In this document: positions 10,024 to 17,309 of the stretch, piece after piece
Layout: the number at the start of each line of letters is the position of its first letter
How positions within the stretch are numbered: the stretch's first letter is position 1
Assembly: GCF_000317515.1 (NCBI RefSeq)
Contig: NC_019738.1
Span: 4,614,001 to 4,678,000 of the forward strand
Source: Allocoleopsis franciscana PCC 7113
GTDB taxonomy: Bacteria > Cyanobacteriota > Cyanobacteriia > Cyanobacteriales > Coleofasciculaceae
Direction of reading: 5' to 3'
DNA length: 64,000 nucleotides
The notes under the pieces: generated by a model
Seen by the model: the letters and a program-made list of their open reading frames with translations, nothing else
Told to the model about the DNA's origin: nothing
Database searches by the model: none
Program-made: the position numbers and the translations under genes

Positions 10024-10116
10024 ACCTCTTGGAACTCCCTTGAGCAACAATCCGTTGGCGCTAAGTGCGTGATTTACCGACGCTGTCAAGTAGATAAGAC
10101 GCCAAAGGAAGCGTAA
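9997..10116 (+). CDS. 39-residue ORF translationally coupled to the HNH gene
   Basis: ATG at 9997 gives a 39-residue reading frame (starts MTRFRLGQFTSWNSLEQQ, ends RRCQVDKTPKEA) that stops at 10116, two bases before the HNH start codon. The HNH Shine-Dalgarno (AAGGAAG) lies inside its last codons, so the two are probably translated as a coupled pair. It is basic, with two cysteines and no recognised domain. Its start codon sits in the right arm of a large hairpin, which could limit initiation. It may be a real small protein, a leader peptide or an N-terminal relic; I cannot tell. Confidence 0.45.
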   Translation: MTRFRLGQFTSWNSLEQQSVGAKCVIYRRCQVDKTPKEA

Positions 10117-10118
10117 CT

Positions 10119-10367
10119 ATGAGCAGCATGAGTTCTAAACAGAAGTACAGCAAGAAGCAGAAACTCATTCTTTTGTATGGTTCTTGCTGTTGGTGGTGTC
10201 GGTGTGATTTCTTAGAAGACAAACTGACCCTTGATCACCTAATTCCCAAGAGTCGTGGCGGCTCTAACTCTCTAGAAAATCTACGACTTGCTTGTTTCCC
10301 GTGCAATAAATCTCGTGGTAACAGTCTCTATCCGCCTCCTCCCTGGAAAAAAGGTAACTGCTTCTAA
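10119..10367 (+). CDS. Minimal stand-alone HNH endonuclease
   Basis: These 82 residues hold a complete zinc-type HNH core and little else: CWWC and CFPC supply four cysteines, LDHLIPKSRGG gives the catalytic His, NSLENL the Asn, and CNKSRGN the last HNH element. A Lys-rich N-terminus (SKQKYSKKQK) would bind DNA. Proteins of this kind nick or cut DNA; many ride in introns, phages or mobile elements, others act in defence. No RuvC, reverse transcriptase or intron partner is visible. It is coupled to the 39-aa ORF just upstream and follows the hairpin-rich region. It lies beside the restriction pair, inside what looks like an accessory island. Confidence 0.85.
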   Translation: MSSMSSKQKYSKKQKLILLYGSCCWWCRCDFLEDKLTLDHLIPKSRGGSNSLENLRLACFPCNKSRGNSLYPPPPWKKGNCF

Positions 10368-10383
10368 GTAACATCTCAAGTCA

Positions 10384-10412
10384 GAACCCGGTTTACTTAA
10401 GCAACCGGGTTC
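10384..10412 (+). terminator. Strong hairpin after the HNH gene
   Basis: GAACCCGGTT and AACCGGGTTC form a perfect 10-bp stem with a 9-base loop, 17 bases after the HNH stop. There is only a weak pyrimidine tail. This GGTT-type hairpin recurs in cyanobacterial intergenic DNA; terminator or 3' stabiliser is inferred. Confidence 0.55.
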
Positions 10413-10538
10413 CTTCAATACTCCCACTACTAGCAGTTTTTTATAAATGCCCATCTAATCCATTTAAAATCATAAATTATTAGCAATATTTTTGCCATTT
10501 TCATAGAATAAATTTTTATAACAAGTAAGAACTTAGAA

Positions 10539-11222
10539 ATGCCCAAACTTCCAACAATTAAAGATGAAAACCTCCTACGCCAAGCCCTCACCCACCGTTC
10601 CTATGTCAACGAACATCCTGATGCAGGTGAACATAACGAACGTTTAGAATTCTTGGGTGATGCCGTACTGGGATTTTTGATTGGCGAACTTCTCTACAAA
10701 CGCTATCCAGAAATGAGCGAAGCCCAATTGACACGTCTGCGCTCTAATTTGGTGGATGAGAAGCAATTAGCTAAATTTGCTACTCAGCTAGGTATAGGTG
10801 AGCTAATACGCCTGGGGAAAGGTGCAATTAAAGAGGGAGGCCGTGAAAATCCATCCTTGCTCAGTGATACCTTTGAAGCTTATATTGCCGCCTATTTTAT
10901 AGAGTCAGGCATTGAAGCTGTCCAGCAATTTGTTCAACCCCTATTTACTAAAGTTGCTGACAGCATCGTTTTTCCTCAGTCCGATACTAACCCTAAAAAC
11001 CTTGTAGATTCCAAAGGTCAGTTTCAGCAATGGGCGCTGGCGAACTTTGTCCAAAATCCTGAATATTTGATTATCGATGAGTCTGGCCCAGACCATGCGA
11101 AGGAGTTTACGGCGGAAGTTCGTGTTAATGGCAAGGTTTATGGTGTTGGCATAGGTCGGCGCAAACAAGATGCTGAGAAACGTGCTGCTGAAGTCGCACT
11201 CAAAAAAGTTGGGCTAGTTTAG
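10539..11222 (+). CDS. rnc: Ribonuclease III
   Basis: This endonuclease cleaves double-stranded RNA in rRNA and mRNA processing. The signature HNERLEFLGDAVLG carries the metal-binding acidic residues, and the second catalytic cluster is LLSDTFEAYIAAYF. Residues about 1-150 form the RNase III domain, and residues about 155-225 (KGQFQQWALANFVQNPEY to AEKRAAEVALKKVG) are the double-stranded RNA-binding domain. At 227 residues it is of normal length. Cyanobacteria often carry more than one RNase III; this copy stands alone here, downstream of an AT-rich leader with a TAGAAT -10-like box about 30 bases before the ATG. Confidence 0.96.
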   Translation: MPKLPTIKDENLLRQALTHRSYVNEHPDAGEHNERLEFLGDAVLGFLIGELLYKRYPEMSEAQLTRLRSNLVDEKQLAKFATQLGIGELIRLGKGAIKEGGRENPSLLSDTFEAYIAAYFIESGIEAVQQFVQPLFTKVADSIVFPQSDTNPKNLVDSKGQFQQWALANFVQNPEYLIIDESGPDHAKEFTAEVRVNGKVYGVGIGRRKQDAEKRAAEVALKKVGLV

Positions 11223-11711
11223 ACTCATGCAATTCTCTGCAAAGAATCTCAACGGTCAACAATAGGATTTAGCCAGTGCGATCGCACCACTCCACTCACA
11301 TATCTTCACAAAAACTCATCCCCTGATTGCTGACATAAATTTCTGTTAAACCCTGGAACTAAAAACTCAGGGTTACTGTAAGCTTTTGGTTAAGTTGAAT
11401 ACAAACAAGAGTCGCTATTACTGGTTAGCTCTACAACACTCAAAGCCCTCTGCTCTGAGTATGAATTCCATGAATGCATTAATACTCTTAACCCTAATTC
11501 AGTAGCTATCTAGCCAAAGCGAACTCAACCGTCCAATCCCTGCAAGTTGGTCGGTAAATTTGACTCGGTGTTTGGTGTGAGATGAGGCTTTTCCATTAAT
11601 CAATAACGCGGCTGAGGGAATATTTATCTGACAGAAAGCCATTGGATTCTGATACAAACAAAAATTTACCCCATCAAAGCCGCCTACAACAAAAACAGGG
11701 GACTCAAGATT
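11223..11711. other. Intergenic region, nothing convincing
   Basis: About 490 bp between rnc and the pentapeptide gene. A reverse-strand reading frame at 11499-11765 has no family resemblance and overlaps the next gene's start, so I treat it as chance. No strong hairpin or repeat was seen. Confidence 0.5.
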
Positions 11712-12260
11712 ATGAAAGCACAAGACCTTTTGAATCAATACGCCGCTAGAGAATGGAATTTTCAAGAAGCGAACCTAGCTAGTGTTTCTTTGAGTAAAGT
11801 CAATCTAAGTCGGGCTGATTTGAGTAAAGCTGATTTAAGTAGGGCTGATTTAAGTCAGGCTGACTTGAGTGGAACGTCTTTCCACTGCGCCAACCTCACC
11901 AATGCTGACTTGACTGGGGCTGACTTAACCGGTGCAAACTTAACGGAAGCTAATTTTATTGGCACTGACTTGACTGGGGCAAACCTGAGGGGTGCTGATT
12001 TAAGTGGTGCTGATATGCGCTGTGCCAATCTTCATGGTGCCAATCTCACAGGTGCTAATCTGACTGATGCTGAACTCAGTGGTGCCGATTTAAGTGGGGC
12101 TTGCTTGAAGAATGCTACTCTAGCTGGAGCTTGCCTAGTTGGTGCGGATTTGATCGGTGTTGATTTAAGTGGAACGGAGTTACCCGAAGAACAACTCAAC
12201 GGAGAAATTAACCCCACTGGCATCTCTCACAATTGGGTGAGTTGGAACGGTAGTTGCTGA
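11712..12260 (+). CDS. Pentapeptide-repeat protein
   Basis: After a 20-residue lead (MKAQDLLNQYAAREWNFQEA), residues about 20-155 are an uninterrupted A(D/N)LxG-type pentapeptide array (for example ADLSRADLSQADLSG), which folds as a right-handed square beta-helix. The final ~25 residues (PEEQLNGEINPTGISHNW) lack repeats and resemble the C-terminal cap of other cyanobacterial members. No signal peptide or membrane segment is present, so it is cytosolic. Such proteins are abundant in cyanobacteria and mostly unassigned; some mimic DNA or scaffold complexes. It is flanked downstream by two G/C-rich hairpins. Confidence 0.9.
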   Translation: MKAQDLLNQYAAREWNFQEANLASVSLSKVNLSRADLSKADLSRADLSQADLSGTSFHCANLTNADLTGADLTGANLTEANFIGTDLTGANLRGADLSGADMRCANLHGANLTGANLTDAELSGADLSGACLKNATLAGACLVGADLIGVDLSGTELPEEQLNGEINPTGISHNWVSWNGSC

Positions 12261-12330
12261 TATAGCCCTTCTCGATTGGATGCGGTACACTCTGACCTCT
12301 GTGGGAAAACCTCTTTCTACCTCTGGCTAA

Positions 12331-12418
12331 CCCTCTCCCTAACAGGAGAGGGAAGCGGATAATTTTTTTAGCTGAGAGAGGCTTTGATTCTTACTCCCCT
12401 TCCCTTGTAGGGAAGGGG
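12331..12418. repeat. Two CCCTCTCC / CCCCTTCCCT hairpin repeats
   Basis: CCCTCTCC (12331-12338) pairs with GGAGAGGG (12345-12352), and CCCCTTCCCT (12396-12405) pairs with AGGGAAGGGG (12409-12418). Both sit in a short stretch rich in taaccctctccctaac-like motifs, a widespread cyanobacterial intergenic repeat type. They could end transcription of the pentapeptide gene and of the convergent TPR gene. Confidence 0.6.
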
Positions 12419-12480
12419 TAGGGGGTTAGGTTATTCGGATGTAAACGCACGCAACGGAGAATTGCTATATAGCGGTGGTA

Positions 12481-13491
12481 TTAGCCTGAAATATGCCCAT
12501 TGTGCTGACGAAGAAATGGGTGAAAAACCAAGGCATTAAACTGTTCATTTCCCCGCAAGCTATTAAAATCAGAGTCCGTTTTAGCAAGTTCTTGATATTC
12601 CCCGGCATTCAGATCAATGGCTTCTCGCAAACTAGCGATCGCTTTTTCCTTATTACCCAACAACGCATAACAACACGCTTGGTTGTACCAGGCATATTCA
12701 TCATCTGCTTCACTATCCAGCGCCTTGTCGTAGCTAGTAATCGCCTCCTGATATTGACCCAATTGCCGCCGAATTTCTCCTTGCTGATACCAACCCCAGT
12801 AGTCATCGGGTTTAGCTTCTACCGCTTTGCCATAGCTGGTAAGTGCTTCTTCAAGTTTTCCCCAGTGGCGTAGGGCGTCACCTCGACGATACCATGCCCA
12901 GTAGTCCTGTGGTCGTTGGTCGAGGGCTTGGTCATAGCAGGCGATCGCATCCTCATACTCTTCCAACTGACGCAGGGCATCCCCTTTACGGTACCAACTC
13001 CAGTAGTCATCAGGGCGTTCTGCCAGCGCTTTGTCGAAACAGGCGATCGCCTCTTCATACCAGTCCAAATCTTCCAATGCGACACGCCCTTTGTTGTACC
13101 AAGTCCAGTAGTCCCACGGACGGACTTCTAAAGCTTTGTCATAACTCGCGATCGCCTCCTCATAACGTTCCAGTTGCCGCAGCACTAGACCCCGTTTGCA
13201 CCAAGCCCAGTAGTCTTTCGGTTCAGTTTTTAACGCTTTGTCATAGCTAATTAGCGCATCTTCATAACAGCCCAAAGCATCCAGCACATCACCTCGCCCG
13301 TACCAAGCCCAATAATCTTCTGGCTTGTACTCCAAAGCTCTTTCATAGCTAACGAGGGCTTCTTCGTAGCGCTGTTGGTCGAACAACGCATTCCCCTGCT
13401 GGTACCAATCCTCAAAGCTATCGGGTCGGCACTCTAGGGTTCTGTAGATGGTATGGGACAAACCCTGCCTCCGATACATCACTCTACTCAT
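12481..13491 (-). CDS. TPR-repeat protein with very regular repeats
   Basis: Residues about 25-310 are eight or nine 34-residue tetratricopeptide repeats of unusual regularity, with consensus YEEAIASYDKALExRPxDY followed by WAWYxRGDxLRQL. The near-identity extends to the DNA, which repeats with a period of about 102 bp, suggesting recent internal duplication. There is no signal peptide or catalytic domain, so a protein-interaction scaffold is inferred. The last ~30 residues are a distinct cap (NSLRGNEQFNALVFHPFL). The gene is divergent from the Bax1-like nuclease gene with a 124-bp gap; no functional link is visible. Confidence 0.92.
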   Translation of the reverse strand: MSRVMYRRQGLSHTIYRTLECRPDSFEDWYQQGNALFDQQRYEEALVSYERALEYKPEDYWAWYGRGDVLDALGCYEDALISYDKALKTEPKDYWAWCKRGLVLRQLERYEEAIASYDKALEVRPWDYWTWYNKGRVALEDLDWYEEAIACFDKALAERPDDYWSWYRKGDALRQLEEYEDAIACYDQALDQRPQDYWAWYRRGDALRHWGKLEEALTSYGKAVEAKPDDYWGWYQQGEIRRQLGQYQEAITSYDKALDSEADDEYAWYNQACCYALLGNKEKAIASLREAIDLNAGEYQELAKTDSDFNSLRGNEQFNALVFHPFLRQHNGHISG

Positions 13492-13615
13492 CGTCCATCA
13501 CCCTCCTTAAATCAGCTCGTATCGAGTTGAAATTTCTCTACCTAATTTCACCGTAACATTGCTTTTATCAATTAATACGCTATCTATAAAACGCTAAAAA
13601 AATTAAGCGACTGAT

Positions 13616-14830
13616 ATGTTACCGACTGAGCTGTTAATAAATCGACAAAATGGGGAAACCATTATTCCTAAACGGTTGCCGATCAACTCCGAAATCTGTG
13701 CGATCGCCACAGAGTTAATCGCCTGCTTCCAAAACGCCGTCGGTAGCACTCAAGGTGACTTGGATCGACAGTTGTCGGAATTTGAAGGCGATAGTCCTGA
13801 TTATCGGGTCAAACGGGGTCTAGCTCATATTCTCAAAAGCAGTTTTTGCACCTTTGAAGTTGTCAGTCCCCTGGAACCAAAAGAACTGCGGCAGCGTGTT
13901 TTTACCCTTTCCGCCCAAGCTGTACCTAGTCATCAGGCATCCGAGGCAACCCTAGAAACCCTGAGTATTACCCTAAGTAAAGAGTTAAACCACGAAGTCT
14001 TGCCCCAGCAAATTCGTGTTGGTCTTTATGCAGATTTACAGGAAAATCGGATTTTGACTCAGTTTGAAGACCCCGCACCAGAGGCACTCATCCACCGCTA
14101 CAACTTATCGCAAGTGCAGGGAATCTTCTATCGGGCAAGTCAGATGGCGCTCAATGCTCATCGGAATGTCCCTGGTGAGTACAAGCTGTTATTCCGTTAT
14201 TTGAAGTTATTTCAGTTGATGACTTATGTGGAAGGCGATGCTGATCACGGTTTTACGATTACGATTGATGGCCCCACTAGTTTATTTAAACCGAGTACCC
14301 GTTATGGTTTAGCGATCGCCAAACTTTTGCCCGCTTTACTGCACGTTACCAAATGGAGTCTCTCAGCCACCTTACAAAGCCGCGATCCTTACAGTGGCGT
14401 GCCTAAAACTGGACGTTTCAGCCTGAATGACCGTTGTGGTTTAGAGACCCACTATCCCCCTGGTAAGCCCTATGACAGTATGTTAGAAGCCGCTTTTGCG
14501 AACCGTTGGGAGGCTTTAAAAACAGAATGGATACTAGAGCGAGAAGTGGATCTCATTCCTATTCCTGGGAGTGTGATGATTCCTGATTTCCGCCTTGTCC
14601 ATCCTGATGGGCGTACTTTTTTATTAGAAATTATTGGATTTTGGCGTCCGGAGTACTTACAAAAGAAATTTGCCCAGGTGCGTCGTGCGGAATGCGAGAA
14701 TTTAATTATTGCTATTTCTGAGCGGCTGAATTTGGATAAAGCAGGGGTGAAGGTGGCAAATGTCCCGGCTAAAGTGATTTGGTTTAAGGATAAGCTTTCG
14801 CCTAAAGCAGTGCTGGAGGTTTTAGAGTGA
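13616..14830 (+). CDS. Bax1-like (DUF790) nuclease
   Basis: The sequence matches the DUF790/Bax1 family: MLPTELLINRQNGETIIPKRL at the N-terminus, a central LPALLHVTKWSL segment, and a C-terminal PD-(D/E)xK-like nuclease core IPDFRLVHPDGRTFLLEIIGFW followed by EYLQKK. Here IPDF supplies the Asp, and LEI with GFW the acidic/second element. In archaea Bax1 binds the XPB helicase and cuts DNA around damage bubbles as a repair pair. An XPB-like helicase is present in this window at 48166, not adjacent. At 404 residues the protein is of normal family length. No neighbour gives further information. Confidence 0.85.
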   Translation: MLPTELLINRQNGETIIPKRLPINSEICAIATELIACFQNAVGSTQGDLDRQLSEFEGDSPDYRVKRGLAHILKSSFCTFEVVSPLEPKELRQRVFTLSAQAVPSHQASEATLETLSITLSKELNHEVLPQQIRVGLYADLQENRILTQFEDPAPEALIHRYNLSQVQGIFYRASQMALNAHRNVPGEYKLLFRYLKLFQLMTYVEGDADHGFTITIDGPTSLFKPSTRYGLAIAKLLPALLHVTKWSLSATLQSRDPYSGVPKTGRFSLNDRCGLETHYPPGKPYDSMLEAAFANRWEALKTEWILEREVDLIPIPGSVMIPDFRLVHPDGRTFLLEIIGFWRPEYLQKKFAQVRRAECENLIIAISERLNLDKAGVKVANVPAKVIWFKDKLSPKAVLEVLE

Positions 14831-14858
14831 TATCGAATCTGTTGCAGGGGAATTATAT

Positions 14859-14911
14859 TTTTTTAACGCAGAGAACGCAGAGGGGGACGCTGAGGGACGC
14901 TGAGGTTTTTG
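14859..14911 (+). repeat. TTTTTTAACGCAGAG-type dispersed repeat, copy 1
   Basis: Starts TTTTTTAACGCAGAG and continues with GCAGAGGGGGACGCTGAGG. The same motif occurs at 37079 and, inverted, at 54948. All three lie just after or between genes; this kind of repeat is common in cyanobacterial genomes. Confidence 0.7.
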
Positions 14912-14957
14912 AATCATTCTGATGCTAATGGAGATGAGATAAATCCACCAGTATCAT

Positions 14958-17309
14958 TTATCCATGCTTCGCCAGACTCGCCACCACAGTTGCTAGTTCT
15001 GCGGGTTCCACAGGTTTAGAAATGTGCATCTGAAAGCCAGATGAGATCGCTCTGGTTCGGTCTTCAGCTCTAGCATAGGCGGTTAGGGCGATCGCGGGAA
15101 TCTGTCCCCCCTGTTCTGCTGAAAGTTGCCGGACTTTGCGAATTAAGCTGTAGCCGTCCTCAAGCGGCATCGCAATATCGCTCACTAAGACATCTGGCTT
15201 CAACTGGGATATGGCTGCCAATGCCTCGCCGGCCGATGCAAACGCAAAGACTTTTGCTTCACACTGTTCCAGTGCGGCGACGAGAAACTCCCGCGAATCC
15301 ATCTCATCATCGACAATCAGGACTCGTACCCCATTGAGTGCTGGCGAGTTGTCGCATGGCGCGGCTAGAGCAACGGTGCGAGGGGAGTGTTCACCGGAGG
15401 AAGGCTCAACGACGGAGATCCGTGGCAGCTTAACGGTAAAGGTTGCTCCCTTGTCTTCACCTTCACTATGAGCACGCACTGTTCCGCCATGTAGTTCAAC
15501 TAAGTGTCGGACAATGGCTAGTCCCAATCCTAAACCACTATAGACCCTAGTGCTAGAACTATCGGCTTGGCGAAAGCGCTCAAACACATAGGGAACAAAC
15601 TCCGGGTCAATTCCTTTACCGGTATCCTTTACAGTAATCTCAACATGAGAGTTGACCCGTTCTAATTGCACCTGAACACATCCTTCTTTGGGCGTAAACT
15701 TGATGGCATTCGAGACCAAATTCCAGATGACTTGCTGCAATCGGTCAGAGTCACCTGCCACGGGTCCGGTTGCTGGGTCAAGCACACATTGGAGGCCAAT
15801 CTCCTTGGCTTGGGCAGCCGGACGTACTGTCTCAATCGCCGCTTCGATCACTGAAACCAGTTCAACCGGACGGGTATTTAAGCGCAGCTTACCTTGAATA
15901 ATCCGGGAGACATCCAGCAAATCCTCAACGAGTTGCGCCTGGGACTTGGCACTGCGTTCAATTGTCTGTAGCGCCCGCGCCGTCGTCGCTGCGTCAAACT
16001 GCCGACTATTGAGTAAGCGTGTCCATCCCAGCATCGCATTCAGGGGCGATCGCAGTTCGTGGGAGAGGGTTGCCAAAAACTCATCTTTCAAGCGGTTAGC
16101 GGCCTCGGCGGCAGCGCGTGCCTCTTGTTCACGAGCCAGTAGCTGGTTGCGTTCATCTTCAGCTCGCTTACGTTCAGTAAAGTCACGCATGATTTTAGAA
16201 AAGCCTCGTATCTGCCCCTGCTCATTTCTTAAGGGCGTGACGATGCCACTCCCCCAGAACCAACTACCGTCTTTACGGATATGCCAGCGTTCATTCTCCG
16301 CTCGACCTTCCGTGACTGCTATTTCCAGTTCTTGTTGGTCTGCACCCTGCTCAATGTCTTCAGGTGTAAAGATGATTGAACTTGGTTTTCCTAAGATTTC
16401 TGGTTCTTGATAACCCAAAATGCGTTCTGCCCCTAGGCTCCAACGGATAACACGCGCTTGGGTATCGAGGAAGAAAATTGCATAGTCCGTCACATTCTCT
16501 AACAGCAGGCGAAACCGCTCTTCACTCACCCGCAGTGCTTCCTCTGCTTGTTTACGGTCTGTAATGTCAGCCAGAATATAAACGGCACCGATGAACGTTC
16601 CCCCCTGGTTGAAAATGGGGTCTACCGTGACAGCAAACCAGTGGCTACCGCACTGAACCTCCCGACTCTCACGTTGGCGAGTTTCCTGAACAAGAGTGAA
16701 GGGACTTGCCTCAACAACACCCAAGGTCGATGGCATGAGTTCTTGATGCAGGCAACGAATGATCTCGCTAAAGGGTTTGTGTAAAAGCTCCGTCATCGCA
16801 CTATTACAGCGCATCACTCTTCCTTCCTCGTTTAGAAGGCAAACCCCATCGCTCATAGCATCAAAGGTGCTTTGCCACTCTTGCGCCAAGGTGAGTGCAG
16901 ACTCCTCTGCCTGCCGAATGCGAAGCAAAGCTCTAACCGTGGCAATTAATTCAATCGGTTCTACAGGCTGTGCCAGGTAGCCATCTGCACCACTGTCTAA
17001 TCCCTGTGCCTTGTCCCGACTTTCAATAAAACTGGCGGATAGATGGAGTACAGGAATAAAGGCTGTAGCTGGGTTAGCTTTGAGGCGGCGGCAGACTTCA
17101 AACCCATTGAGATCAGGTAGCTTCACATCCAGAATAATTAAGTCGGGTCTAGCTTGATCGACTAATTCCAGGGCCGCTTCACCCGTAGCCGCCTCAATCA
17201 CGTTAAACCCTACACGTTTTAGCATCCGGTTGACGGCATAGCGATTGGCTTCGTTATCGTCTACATGCAAGATTTTGATTAGCTGCTGCTCAAACATACC
17301 CTCTCTCAC
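14958..17309 (-). CDS. Hybrid histidine kinase REC-PAS-PAS-HisKA-HATPase-REC
   Basis: The N-terminal receiver (ILHVDDNEANRYAVNRML with acceptor in LIILDVKLPDLNG) occupies residues 10-125. Two PAS domains follow (about 145-265 and 270-390, the second with PAC ending FSKIMRDFTERKRAEDE), then the HisKA box LATLSHELRSPLNAMLGW, the ATPase boxes NLVSNAIKF, DTGKGI and GLGLGLAIV, and a C-terminal receiver (acceptor in DVLVSDIAMPLEDGYS). No membrane segments: a cytosolic phosphorelay protein. The start is GTG at 17309 with AAGG just upstream, or ATG at 17297; either overlaps the end of the preceding kinase gene, so the two are co-transcribed and probably work together. It is the last gene of the stressosome operon. 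Confidence 0.92.
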   Translation of the reverse strand: MREGMFEQQLIKILHVDDNEANRYAVNRMLKRVGFNVIEAATGEAALELVDQARPDLIILDVKLPDLNGFEVCRRLKANPATAFIPVLHLSASFIESRDKAQGLDSGADGYLAQPVEPIELIATVRALLRIRQAEESALTLAQEWQSTFDAMSDGVCLLNEEGRVMRCNSAMTELLHKPFSEIIRCLHQELMPSTLGVVEASPFTLVQETRQRESREVQCGSHWFAVTVDPIFNQGGTFIGAVYILADITDRKQAEEALRVSEERFRLLLENVTDYAIFFLDTQARVIRWSLGAERILGYQEPEILGKPSSIIFTPEDIEQGADQQELEIAVTEGRAENERWHIRKDGSWFWGSGIVTPLRNEQGQIRGFSKIMRDFTERKRAEDERNQLLAREQEARAAAEAANRLKDEFLATLSHELRSPLNAMLGWTRLLNSRQFDAATTARALQTIERSAKSQAQLVEDLLDVSRIIQGKLRLNTRPVELVSVIEAAIETVRPAAQAKEIGLQCVLDPATGPVAGDSDRLQQVIWNLVSNAIKFTPKEGCVQVQLERVNSHVEITVKDTGKGIDPEFVPYVFERFRQADSSSTRVYSGLGLGLAIVRHLVELHGGTVRAHSEGEDKGATFTVKLPRISVVEPSSGEHSPRTVALAAPCDNSPALNGVRVLIVDDEMDSREFLVAALEQCEAKVFAFASAGEALAAISQLKPDVLVSDIAMPLEDGYSLIRKVRQLSAEQGGQIPAIALTAYARAEDRTRAISSGFQMHISKPVEPAELATVVASLAKHG

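Noticed and set aside
9783-10367. Calling the element a HEARO/IsrB RNA
   Set aside because: The protein is only an HNH core of 82 residues with no RuvC parts, and I cannot match the RNA consensus by eye.
11499-11765. 88-residue minus-strand frame upstream of the pentapeptide gene
   Set aside because: No family resemblance and overlaps the start of a clear gene.
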